From assembly GCF_022829605.1 (NCBI RefSeq), contig NZ_JAKSYD010000100.1, positions 124,001 to 188,000 of the forward strand: a stretch of 64,000 nt of DNA, given 5' to 3'. Position 1 is the stretch's first letter, and every line of letters starts with the position of its first letter. The position numbers and the translations under genes are program-made. The notes under the pieces were generated by a model, which saw only the letters and a list, made by a program, of their open reading frames with translations, searched no databases and had not been told where the DNA came from. This DNA comes from Methylobacterium sp. E-065 (GTDB lineage Bacteria > Pseudomonadota > Alphaproteobacteria > Rhizobiales > Beijerinckiaceae). Positions 26,604-35,129 of this stretch are shown piece by piece.

Positions 26604-26897
26604 TCAGGCGAAGAAGAGGTAGAGAAGAAGCAGGATGGCCACGACCAGGGGACCCCGCCATCCGACCGCCGGGGCCACCGCACCGATCGCACCGGCGGCG
26701 CCGGACGCGATGACGCTGAGGATGGCCAGGAGCCACGCTTCGCGAATGCCGCCGATCGCCAGGGCCAGGACCCAGCAGATAACCACTCCGCTGCCGATCT
26801 CGACGAAGCGGACGAAGCCGCGATAGGTCTGCTCGTGGGTCTTCGCGTCCATCGCCGGGCTGTAGGTGTGCCCGGCCACCGTGTCACTCTCAGCCAT
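26604..26897 (-). CDS. small membrane protein, aa3-type cytochrome c oxidase subunit IV-like
   Basis: A 97-residue inner-membrane protein. The N-terminal 25 residues are soluble and contain DAKTHEQTYRGFVRF, the short pattern of the bacterial aa3-type cytochrome oxidase subunit IV domain (H-x-x-T-Y-x-G-F). Three hydrophobic helices follow, more than in the classical one-helix subunit, so this is a related or extended form. It lies between pnt and the AarF kinase gene with no oxidase genes nearby. A role in respiratory chain assembly is inferred from the domain only. Confidence 0.72.
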   Translation of the reverse strand: MAESDTVAGHTYSPAMDAKTHEQTYRGFVRFVEIGSGVVICWVLALAIGGIREAWLLAILSVIASGAAGAIGAVAPAVGWRGPLVVAILLLLYLFFA

Positions 26898-27019
26898 CGT
26901 GCGCTCGTATCCCTAAGACGCGACTTCTTGCGGTCACGGTGGGATGTAACTCAAGCGCCTATCTGCCGCAATCGGACGCACGCAATTGATCGCCGCCCCG
27001 GTAGGGGTCGCGGGCGGTC

Positions 27020-28381
27020 TCAGGCCGGCTTCGGAAGCCCGACCGCGGCCAGGGCTTGCTCCTGACGCCGGGCGAGTTCGTCCAATGAGAAGTGCTCGAT
27101 CTCCGCCTCGAACAACCTGTGGTAATTCAGCTCCGAGCGCAAATGGAGAAAGACGGCGCCGAGACCCACGGCGGCGCGGTCCATAAAGACGAATTCCTGC
27201 GGGACGGTCACCGGTCCCCGCTCCTTGAGGGCCTGGTGCACCTCGAATGCCTGCCGTCGGCCATACTCACCCGGCTTCACGCCGTCGGCGACGGTGCGGG
27301 TGCGGTCTTCCAAGAGCGGCCCATAGATGAACCGAGCCCAGATATTCAGGATCTCGATCTTCTCCTTGTCGAGGTCCTTGAAGCCCCAGACCTCGTAGGC
27401 GTGCACGATGCGCGCCGTGTCGTTCTCCAGCAGTCCCCGGTAGAGGTTCACCACGCCGCCGACGAATCGCGGGTGGAAGATGCGCACGCAGCCATAATCG
27501 AGCAGGTTGATGCCAGCGGCCTCCCCGCCCTCGGAGAACACCGTGTAATTGCCGAGATGCGGGTCGCCATGGATCACCGCAGCGCGGCTGAACGGGTGCC
27601 ACCACGCCTTGAACATCGCTTGAGCGATACGGTTGCGGATCTCGACCGGCTCATCGGCGAAGCCCAGGATCCTGTCGCCGTCCAGCCATCCGAGCGTGAG
27701 CAGGCGTTTGGTCGAGAGTTCGGGGAACACCTCGGGGACGCGCACCGCCGCGATATCCTTGAGTACGGTGCTGTACAGGGCGGCGTGCTTGGCCTCGCGC
27801 TCGTAATCGAGCTCCTCCCGCACACGCGCGCCGATCTCCTTCGCGATCTCCCGCGTGTCGAGCCAGGAATTCATCCTGCGGTGGAGCGCGAACGCGACCT
27901 CGAGCTGCTTCAGATCGGCCTCGACCGCCGATTGCATGTCCGGGTATTGCAGCTTGCAGGCTAGCCGCTCGCCGCCCTTGCTGGTTGCGCGGTGAACCTG
28001 GCCCAGGGAGGCCGCGGCGGCCGGCTTCAGGTCGAAGCTGCCGAAGCGGTCCTGCCACCCGGCGCCCAGTTCGGACTGCATCCGGCGTCGGACGAACGCC
28101 GCGCCCATGGGCGGTGCATCGGCCTGGAGCTTCTGCAACTCGGCTGCGTATTCAGGCGGCAGCAGATCCGGCACGGTGGCGAGCAACTGCGCGACCTTCA
28201 TGATCGGGCCCTTCAGACCGCCCAACGCCTGCGCCAGGGCAGCGGCGTTGGTGGTCCCCTCCTTGCCGAACAGCCGAGCCATCGCCATCCGGGCGGCGAC
28301 GCCCCCGACATTGGCACCAACGCTGGCATAGCGGCCCGCACGGGCGGAGAAGCGGTTGGCTTCGCGGTCGATCTCGGCCAT
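27020..28381 (-). CDS. AarF/UbiB (ABC1) family atypical kinase
   Basis: A 453-residue protein of the ABC1/UbiB group, atypical kinase-like proteins linked to ubiquinone and isoprenoid lipid biology. Family features are an N-terminal K-x-x-Q segment (GPIMKVAQLLATVPDLLPPEY), the alanine-rich replacement of the glycine loop (AAAASLGQVHRA), a catalytic-loop-like IHGDPHLGNYTV and a metal-binding LLDYGCVRIF. The DYG replaces the DFG of protein kinases, as in ABC1 relatives. No ubiquinone biosynthesis gene adjoins it. No membrane helix is evident at the C-terminus, unlike E. coli UbiB. Confidence 0.9.
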   Translation of the reverse strand: MAEIDREANRFSARAGRYASVGANVGGVAARMAMARLFGKEGTTNAAALAQALGGLKGPIMKVAQLLATVPDLLPPEYAAELQKLQADAPPMGAAFVRRRMQSELGAGWQDRFGSFDLKPAAAASLGQVHRATSKGGERLACKLQYPDMQSAVEADLKQLEVAFALHRRMNSWLDTREIAKEIGARVREELDYEREAKHAALYSTVLKDIAAVRVPEVFPELSTKRLLTLGWLDGDRILGFADEPVEIRNRIAQAMFKAWWHPFSRAAVIHGDPHLGNYTVFSEGGEAAGINLLDYGCVRIFHPRFVGGVVNLYRGLLENDTARIVHAYEVWGFKDLDKEKIEILNIWARFIYGPLLEDRTRTVADGVKPGEYGRRQAFEVHQALKERGPVTVPQEFVFMDRAAVGLGAVFLHLRSELNYHRLFEAEIEHFSLDELARRQEQALAAVGLPKPA

Positions 28382-28466
28382 GTCTCGATCTGCTCGTCTG
28401 CTGCCACGAAGCAGATATGCCGCGCCGGGGCGGACACCAGGGGCGTGGGGCCCTGCGCCGCGGGGC

Positions 28467-28873
28467 TCAGGCCGGCCAGTTGTCCCGGATCCAGCGGATG
28501 AGACCGGCTTCGTCGATCTCGCCGGCGGCGAGGCCCCGGATCATCAGCACTGCTTCCGCTTCATCGGCAACGAAGTCGATGTCGTTCATCCCGAGAAACG
28601 TCACGAGCGCCAAAAGTGCGGCTCGCTTGTTGCCATCGATGAACGGATGGTTCTTGGCGATGCCGAACGCGTATGCAGCGGCCAATTCGGCGAGATCGAT
28701 TTTTTTTCGGCGTCTTCGGCATACGCGACCGGATTCTTTGGTCTTCCGAGCGCGGACTCGAGAGCGCCTTCGTCGCGCAAGCCCGGCGGGCCGCCGAAGA
28801 GCCGGAGCTGCTGAGCGTGAATGGCCTGAACGAGATCGCTCGTGAGCCACTCGATCTCCTGACCGAAACTCAT
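28467..28873 (-). pseudogene. doc: Doc/Fic-type toxin, frameshifted at an A8 run
   Basis: Two adjacent frames together spell a complete Doc toxin, a Fic-fold kinase that inactivates EF-Tu in the P1 model system. The first frame starts at 28873 (MSFGQEIEWLTSDLVQAIHA) and the second carries the Fic motif HPFIDGNKRAALLALVTFL. The break is in a run of eight As (Ts at 28700–28707); one more A, or a -1 slip, restores the reading EDAEKKIDLAELAAAYAFG. It overlaps the antitoxin stop by 4 nt. This may be a true mutation, a slippage site that still yields toxin, or a homopolymer sequencing error. Confidence 0.85.
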
Positions 28874-29097
28874 TTTGCGAGTTCCGCCAGGGCATTGCGA
28901 TAAGTCTTCATCGCCTTCTCGGCGATTTTCATGCCCTTCTCGAATGCCGGATCGTAGGGCGACAGCCGAACGGAGCCGTCCGCATTCTCTGTGACGTACA
29001 GCCAATCGCCCTGGGTCAGATTAAGCTGGCCCAGGAGTTCCTTCGGCAAGATCAGGCCGGTCGAGTTGCCGACACGCTTGACTTCGAGCTTCATCAT
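28870..29097 (-). CDS. AbrB/MazE-type antitoxin partner of Doc
   Basis: A 75-residue antitoxin and autorepressor. The N-terminal swapped-hairpin DNA-binding domain reads MKLEVKRVGNSTGLILPKELL, typical of AbrB/MazE/PrlF-type proteins, and the C-terminal half (YDPAFEKGMKIAEKAMKTYRNALAELAK) should bind the toxin. ATG at 29097 is preferred over 29130 because AGGGG lies 5 nt upstream and the operator palindrome covers the upstream option. It overlaps the toxin start by 4 nt (ATGA). The antitoxin is intact although the toxin frame is broken. Confidence 0.88.
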   Translation of the reverse strand: MMKLEVKRVGNSTGLILPKELLGQLNLTQGDWLYVTENADGSVRLSPYDPAFEKGMKIAEKAMKTYRNALAELAK

Positions 29098-29102
29098 CAA
29101 CC

Positions 29103-29135
29103 CCTGGATGTTATACATTGGGTATAACATCCAGG
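29103..29135. promoter_or_regulatory. toxin–antitoxin operator, perfect 14-bp-arm palindrome
   Basis: CCTGGATGTTATAC (29103–29116) and GTATAACATCCAGG (29122–29135) are perfectly complementary arms around ATTGG. It ends 5 nt before the antitoxin start, and the TTATAC/TATAAC cores look like overlapping -10 elements. A two-dimer autorepressor site is the obvious reading. Confidence 0.8.
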
Positions 29136-29158
29136 ATGTCGTTCTGGAAGCGGTTCCG

Positions 29159-31030
29159 TCAGGTCTGCCCTTCCATCCCTTCCAGCTCCACGATCATCCC
29201 CTCGATCATGCCGAGGCCGATCTGCCAGAAGCCCGGATCCTTCGCGTCGAGGCCGAACGGCGCGAGTAACTCGCCATAAGGCTTCGAACCGCCGGCCGCG
29301 AGCAGCGCGAAGTACCGATCGACAAAGCCCGCCTCAGCCTTCGCATAGACCCCGTAGAGCGAGTTCACGAGGCAGTCGCCGAACGCGTAGGCGTAGACGT
29401 AGAACGGCGAGTGGATGAAGTGCGGGATGTAGGCCCAGTACGGCTCATAGCCCGCATCCAGCGTGATCGCGGGTCCGAGCGATTCCGCCTGCACCGACAT
29501 CCACAGGGCGTTGATCTGGTCGGTCGTCAGTTCCCCCTTGGCGCGGGCGAGATGCACCTTCCGCTCGAACGAGTAGAACGCGATCTGGCGCACCACCGTG
29601 TTGATCATGTCCTCGACCTTGGCGGCGAGCATGGCCCGGCGCTGGGTCGTGTCGGTCGTAGCAGCGAGCAGCTTGCGGAAGGTCAGCATCTCGCCGAACA
29701 CGCTCGCGGTCTCGGCCAGCGTCAGGGGCGTGGGCGCCATCAGCGCGCCGTTGGGGCCGGCGAGCACCTGATGGACGCCGTGGCCGAGTTCGTGGGCGAG
29801 CGTCATCACGTCCCGCGGCTTGCCCTGGTAGTTGACCAGCACATAGGGATGGGCCGAGGGCACGGTCGGGTGCGCGAAGGCGCCGGGGGCTTTGCCGGGC
29901 CGGGTCGGCGCATCGATCCAGCGCTCGTCGAAGAAGCGCTTGGCGATGCCCGCCATCTTGGGCGAGAAGGCGTCGTAGGCCGACAGCACCGTGTCGCGCG
30001 CTTCGCTCCAGGGAATCGTGCGCTGCTCGACCTTCGGCAGCGGTGCGTTGCGATCCCAATAGGGCAGCGTCTCCTGCCCGAACCATTTGGCCTTCAGCTT
30101 GTAATAGCGGTGCGACAGGCGCGGATAGGCCGTCCGCACGGCATCGACCAGTGCCTCGACCACCTCGGGCTCGACCCGGTTGGCGAGGTGACGGGCCTCG
30201 GCCACGTCCTTGAAGCCGCGCCAGCGGTCAGAAATCTCCTTGTCCTTGGCGAGCGTGTTGGTGATCAGCGTGAACACCCGGAGCTGCCCGCGCAGCACCG
30301 AACTGATCGCGCCGGCAGCCTCCTTGCGGACCGCGCCGTCGGAATCCTGGAGCTTGTTGAGTGTCGGCTCCAGCGGCATCTCTTCGCCCTGCACGGTGAA
30401 GCGCAGCGACGCGATGGTCTCGTTGAACAACCGGTCCCAGGCGGCATTCGCGGTGACCGACTTCTCCAAGAAGAGCTTCTCGGTCCGGTCGTCGAGCTGG
30501 TGCGGCTTCTCCCGGCGCAGATCTTCGATCCACGGCGCGTAATGGGCCAGCGGTCCCTGCGCCATCGCGGCGTCCAGCACCGAATCCTCGGCCCGGTTCA
30601 GTTCGAGCGCGAAGAACAGCAGGTCGGCCGAGGCGTTGGTCAGGCGTTCGCGCGTGTCGCCGTAGAACTTGGCCCGAGCCTCGTCGGTCGTGTCGCCGGA
30701 ATAGACGAGACCGGCGAACGACATCAGCTTTCCGAGCAGGTCCTCGATCCCCTCATAGGCCCGCACTGGCTCGGCAAGGCGCACGGAGGCGTCGGGCCCG
30801 GCGGCGATCTCGGCGATTCGCCCGGCATAAGTCTCGGAGAAGCGGCGGCACTCCTCCTCGGCCCGGGTCATGTCGGCGGAGAAATTCGGGTCGTCGAGGC
30901 CGGCGTAGAGGTCCGTCAGGTCCCATTCGGGAAGAACACCGAGGTCGGCCGCCTTCGCGGCGGCGCGCGCGGCGCTCACGCCTTCGGGCAGACGGACGAT
31001 CACCGGCGACGCGGTGGAGCTCGGCATCAT
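29159..31030 (-). CDS. pepF: oligoendopeptidase F, M3 family metallopeptidase
   Basis: A 623-residue cytoplasmic zinc peptidase that cleaves short peptides. The HExxH motif sits in TLAHELGHGVHQVLAG with the third ligand in LAETASVFGEM downstream. The N-terminal part carries the PepF signature LPEWDLTDLYAGLDDPNF and the C-terminal part the substrate tunnel stretch FIHSPFYVYAYAFGDCLVNSLY. The start at ATG 31030 has AAAGGA about 8 nt upstream; the GTG at 31048 overlaps that site and is rejected. It is a single gene, divergent from the sigma-54 regulator gene. Confidence 0.94.
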   Translation of the reverse strand: MMPSSTASPVIVRLPEGVSAARAAAKAADLGVLPEWDLTDLYAGLDDPNFSADMTRAEEECRRFSETYAGRIAEIAAGPDASVRLAEPVRAYEGIEDLLGKLMSFAGLVYSGDTTDEARAKFYGDTRERLTNASADLLFFALELNRAEDSVLDAAMAQGPLAHYAPWIEDLRREKPHQLDDRTEKLFLEKSVTANAAWDRLFNETIASLRFTVQGEEMPLEPTLNKLQDSDGAVRKEAAGAISSVLRGQLRVFTLITNTLAKDKEISDRWRGFKDVAEARHLANRVEPEVVEALVDAVRTAYPRLSHRYYKLKAKWFGQETLPYWDRNAPLPKVEQRTIPWSEARDTVLSAYDAFSPKMAGIAKRFFDERWIDAPTRPGKAPGAFAHPTVPSAHPYVLVNYQGKPRDVMTLAHELGHGVHQVLAGPNGALMAPTPLTLAETASVFGEMLTFRKLLAATTDTTQRRAMLAAKVEDMINTVVRQIAFYSFERKVHLARAKGELTTDQINALWMSVQAESLGPAITLDAGYEPYWAYIPHFIHSPFYVYAYAFGDCLVNSLYGVYAKAEAGFVDRYFALLAAGGSKPYGELLAPFGLDAKDPGFWQIGLGMIEGMIVELEGMEGQT

Positions 31031-31278
31031 GTCGTGCGTTCCTTTCACGGGGAGTTGGCTCCGTAGCCTGATATCGAGTGGGCCGCCACGCGTTCAACGC
31101 GGCGGGTTGGCGGGACGCGCGACCTCGATCCGGCCGGACAGTGCAAACGTCGTTAAGCGGCACTTTACGTCTGTGGTTCACCCTCCGCCTCGAAACGAAA
31201 CAGCTGCCGAATCGGAACAGGTGTCCGGGATCGTTCCCGCGTCGCCGGCCCGGTCCGCGTGCCCGTCAGGGAGCCGCC

Positions 31279-32763
31279 ATGTCCACCACCGTGCTCATCG
31301 TGGACGACGATCCGGTTCAGCGCCGCCTCGCCGAGGCGGCGGTGCGTCGCTTCGGCTTCGAGGCCCGCGTGGTCGAGAACGGCGCCGACGCGCTGATCAT
31401 GCTGAAATCCGAGGGTGCCGATGTGGTGCTCCTCGACCTCGTCATGCCGGGGCTCGACGGTCTCGGCGTGCTGGCCGAGATGCGCAAGAGCGGACTTGCG
31501 ACCCCGGTCATCGTGCAGACCTCCAACGGATCGATCGACGCGGTCGTCTCGGCCATGCGGGCCGGGGCGGTCGATTTCGTGGTCAAGCCCGCGGGCGCCG
31601 AGCGGTTGCAGGTCTCGATCAAGAACGCGCTGCGAGTCGATACGCTCGAGGAGGAGGTGCGCCGCATGCGCCGCCGCGCCTCCGGCGTCCTGACCTTCAA
31701 GGATCTCGCGTCCAAGAGCCCCGACATGGAGCGGGTCATCCGCCTCGCCGAGCGGGCTGCGAAGTCCAACATCCCCGTGCTGATCGAGGGCGAGTCCGGC
31801 GTCGGCAAGGAGGTGCTGGCCCGGGCAATCCAGGGATCGGGCGACCGGCGCGGCAAGCCGTTCGTCATCGTCAATTGCGGGGCGATCCCCGAGAACCTCG
31901 TGGAATCGACCTTGTTCGGCCACGAGAAGGGGGCGTTCACGGGCGCCACCGAGAAACATGCCGGCAAGTTCGTGGAGGCTTCGGGGGGCACCCTGTTCCT
32001 CGACGAGATCGGCGAACTGCCGCTCGACGCGCAGGTGAAGCTGCTGCGCGCCCTGCAGGAAGGCGAGGTCGATCCGGTCGGCGGCAAGCGTCCGGTCCGG
32101 GTCGATATCCGCCTCGTTTCGGCGACCAACCGCTCGCTCCTCGATCTGGTGAAGCAGGGCAAATTCCGCGAGGATCTCTATTACCGCCTCAACGTCTTCC
32201 CGATGACCCTGCCGCCCCTGCGGGCGCGCCGGGAGGATATCCCGGATCTCGTCCGCTCGTTCTGCGCGCGCTTCTCCGCCGAGGAGAGCAAGCGCGTGCG
32301 AGCGATCACCCCCGAGGCGATGGCGCTCCTGACCCGCTATCCCTGGCCGGGCAACGTCCGGCAGCTGGAGAACGCGCTGTTCCGGGCCGTGGTGCTGGCC
32401 GACGGCGACGAGCTGACGGTGACCGAATTCCCGCAGATCGCCGCGCAGGTGGAGGGATTCGACGTCCGCATCCCACCGGTCCCCATGCAGGCGCAGATGG
32501 CGGCCTATGCCCCGGAGCCGGTGCGCGAGATCGTTCGGGTCGAGGTGCGCGATCCGCATGCCATGTCGCTCGTCGCCGAGGAGACCGGCGAGATGAAGCC
32601 GATGGATGTGCTGGAGGCCGAGATCATCCGCTACGCGCTGCAATTCTACCGGCAGCGCATGTCGGAGGTGTCGCGTCGCCTCGGGATCGGCCGGTCGACC
32701 CTGTACCGGAAGTTGAAGGACCTTGGTCTCGAAGGTGACGAGAAGGGTGAGGACGCCGCTTGA
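31279..32763 (+). CDS. sigma-54-dependent response regulator (NtrC type), orphan
   Basis: A 494-residue activator. The receiver domain (1–120) has the pocket VDDD and phospho-acceptor D53 (LLDLVMPGLDG). The AAA+ domain (about 140–380) has Walker A GESGVGKE, the sigma-54 contact loop GAFTGATEKH, Walker B GGTLFLDEIGELP and the arginine finger region FREDLYYRLNVFP. A Fis-type helix-turn-helix ends the protein (MSEVSRRLGIGRSTLYRKLKDLG). ATG at 31279 follows GGGAG. No kinase gene lies next to it, so the cognate sensor and targets are unknown. Upstream codons lack any receiver similarity and are excluded. Confidence 0.94.
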   Translation: MSTTVLIVDDDPVQRRLAEAAVRRFGFEARVVENGADALIMLKSEGADVVLLDLVMPGLDGLGVLAEMRKSGLATPVIVQTSNGSIDAVVSAMRAGAVDFVVKPAGAERLQVSIKNALRVDTLEEEVRRMRRRASGVLTFKDLASKSPDMERVIRLAERAAKSNIPVLIEGESGVGKEVLARAIQGSGDRRGKPFVIVNCGAIPENLVESTLFGHEKGAFTGATEKHAGKFVEASGGTLFLDEIGELPLDAQVKLLRALQEGEVDPVGGKRPVRVDIRLVSATNRSLLDLVKQGKFREDLYYRLNVFPMTLPPLRARREDIPDLVRSFCARFSAEESKRVRAITPEAMALLTRYPWPGNVRQLENALFRAVVLADGDELTVTEFPQIAAQVEGFDVRIPPVPMQAQMAAYAPEPVREIVRVEVRDPHAMSLVAEETGEMKPMDVLEAEIIRYALQFYRQRMSEVSRRLGIGRSTLYRKLKDLGLEGDEKGEDAA

Positions 32764-33006
32764 GCCGATTGCGCGTGCGCTAGCACACAGGGCGAATACG
32801 CTACATCCGCACGCAACCGGATCTCGACACAGCTGCGCAATACGGATCGAACATTCTTAAAACAGAAATATCCGATCCCTCAATGATCGGTCGGCCCACT
32901 CCAACCAAGCCTTCAACTTGATGGACTGCGGTTGCTGAACGCCACGCTTGCGCGGATAATCACAATCTGCGCGTGCGGTCCTGTCGCCGCTCCCCGGGAG
33001 AACACG

Positions 33007-34989
33007 ATGCGCGTCCCGCGCTCAAGCCTTATGGCGTTGGCCGCCTTCTTGACCGGAACGGTGGCGTCGGCCGCTATGGCTGCCGATACGGCGGCGCTCG
33101 ATACCTCCATCGCCCCGCCGGTCTCGGTGTCGCCCTCGCCGACGCCGCCACCGGATTCAGCCCCGTCCGCGCTGCCGGACTACAAGCCCGAAGCCCCCGT
33201 CGCCGAACCGGCGCCTGCCGCAGCCGCGCCCGTGGTCCCGACCGATCCCCAGGGCGCCGCCGTATCGGCCCGCCTTGCCGATCCGGCGCCGCTGCTGTTG
33301 CGCCTGACGACCAAGGAGCGCGACGCCATCCGCGCGTTCTACGAAGCCCGCGCCAGCAAGTCCTTGTGGGTCGCAGACGGCGCGTGGACCGAGGCTGCCA
33401 AAGCCGTCACCGCCCGACTGGCGGCGGCTGTCGAGGACGGCCTGGACGCCAGCGCCTACACGATCCCGAACCTGCCCGGGAAACCGGACGAGAAAGCGGT
33501 CGCCGATGCCGATCTGCGCCTGTCCGCAGCGGCCGTGCTGTATGCGCGCGACGCCCGGGGAGGCCGTATCAATCTTGCATCGATCTCACGCCTGATCACG
33601 CCGCATCTCGACCTGCCGGCGGGGAACGACGTGCTGACCAAGCTCGGTGACGCCGGTGCGAAGGCCGGCGATGTGCTCCAGGGCTACAATCCGGCCACGC
33701 CGGGCTACCTCGCGCTCAAGGCCCGGCTCGCTTCGCTGCGCGGCCCGGCACCGGTCGCCGTCAAGCCGCTGCGGCTGCCATCCGGCCCTGCCCTGCGCCT
33801 CGGCATGCACGATCCCCGCGTTCCGCTGCTGCGTGCGCATTTCGGTTTGGACAACCGCCCGTCCGGGACGTTCGACCAGGGCCCCGGCGAGCCTGACACC
33901 TACGATTCCGCCGTCGCCGACGCGGTGTCCAAGTTCCAGCGCGGCCGGGGCCTGCCTGCCACCGGCATCCTGAACGTCCAGACCGTACTGGCGCTCGCCG
34001 ATGCCGGCCGGAGCACGCGTCCGACCGGCGGCGAGGCCGAACTGATCGTCAACATGGAGCGGTGGCGCTGGCTGCCGGGGGATCTCGGCCCGGACTACAT
34101 CCTGGTCAACGTGCCGGAATATCGCCTGCGCGCCTATCGCGGCGGCGTCCTGCGCGACGAGGCCCGGGTCATCGTCGGCAAGCCGGATTCGCGCACGCCG
34201 CTGTTTTCGGGGCTGATGGAATACGCGGTCGTCAACCCGTCCTGGTACGTGCCGCCCTCGATCCTCAAGACGATGGCGCCGAAGCTCGCTGGCTACGGCG
34301 GCAAGACCTGGGGCGGCTACGAGGTGGTCCGCCGCGGCGGACACATCTCGCTGCGCCAGCCCCCGGGGGAGCGCAATGCGCTGGGCTTCATCAAGTTCAT
34401 GTTCCCGAACCAGCACGCGGTCTACCTGCACGACACGCCGAACCGCTCGCTGTTCTCCGCCGCCAAGCGTGACTTCAGCCATGGCTGCGTCCGCGTGGAC
34501 GATCCATTCCGCCTCGCCGACGCGGTGTTGCCGGACTGGTCGGCGGAGCGGCTCAAGAAGCTGATCGGCAAGGGCGAGCGCACGCTCCGGCTGCCCGAGA
34601 AGCTGCCGGTCCACCTCGCCTATTTCACGGCGTACATGGACGACAGCGGCACCTACCGCACGCTGCCCGATCTCTACGGCTACGACGCGCCGATGCGCGC
34701 GGCCCTCGGGCTGCCCGGTGGCGGCGGTGCGGCGGTCGCCCGGCTGCCGGACGAGGCGCCCCGGCGCAAGGCCGAGGCCGTACCGACACCGCCGAAGGCT
34801 CACAGCGCCCAGCGCCGCTCGACCCATCGCCAGGTGGCCAGCGAATGGCCCACCGGTCGCTACGAAGAGGCCGCTCCGCCACGGCGCCATCTGCGCCGGG
34901 CCGCCCGCGCCGATGATGCGCCGGAATACGGTGAGCCCGGCCTGTGGACCCCGGCGCCGCAGCAGGCCGGACCGCGGAGCTACTGGTAG
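33007..34989 (+). CDS. L,D-transpeptidase (YcbB/LdtD type)
   Basis: A 660-residue periplasmic enzyme that makes 3-3 cross-links in peptidoglycan. A signal peptide (SSLMALAAFLTGTVASAAMA) is followed by a proline/alanine-rich spacer, the scaffold domain (about 95–260), a peptidoglycan-binding domain with VSKFQRGRGLPATGILNVQT, and the YkuD domain with the catalytic FSHGCVRVDDP (cysteine near residue 493). A basic proline-rich tail of about 100 residues (SAQRRSTHRQVASEW) extends past the enzyme. ATG at 33007 has GGGAG 7 nt upstream. It precedes a second cell-wall gene by 140 nt. Confidence 0.93.
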   Translation: MRVPRSSLMALAAFLTGTVASAAMAADTAALDTSIAPPVSVSPSPTPPPDSAPSALPDYKPEAPVAEPAPAAAAPVVPTDPQGAAVSARLADPAPLLLRLTTKERDAIRAFYEARASKSLWVADGAWTEAAKAVTARLAAAVEDGLDASAYTIPNLPGKPDEKAVADADLRLSAAAVLYARDARGGRINLASISRLITPHLDLPAGNDVLTKLGDAGAKAGDVLQGYNPATPGYLALKARLASLRGPAPVAVKPLRLPSGPALRLGMHDPRVPLLRAHFGLDNRPSGTFDQGPGEPDTYDSAVADAVSKFQRGRGLPATGILNVQTVLALADAGRSTRPTGGEAELIVNMERWRWLPGDLGPDYILVNVPEYRLRAYRGGVLRDEARVIVGKPDSRTPLFSGLMEYAVVNPSWYVPPSILKTMAPKLAGYGGKTWGGYEVVRRGGHISLRQPPGERNALGFIKFMFPNQHAVYLHDTPNRSLFSAAKRDFSHGCVRVDDPFRLADAVLPDWSAERLKKLIGKGERTLRLPEKLPVHLAYFTAYMDDSGTYRTLPDLYGYDAPMRAALGLPGGGGAAVARLPDEAPRRKAEAVPTPPKAHSAQRRSTHRQVASEWPTGRYEEAAPPRRHLRRAARADDAPEYGEPGLWTPAPQQAGPRSYW

Positions 34990-35129
34990 CCCTCGAGCGA
35001 TCAGCGGCCACGATCGCAACTTTCACGTGCGCGGCCACACATCCGGGCACGATTTCGCCACGGTCCAGCTTTAGCCGTTTCTGCCGATAGCCGGGCACGT
35101 CCCGAGCGAGCTGCAGCAGGCTGGAGAGG

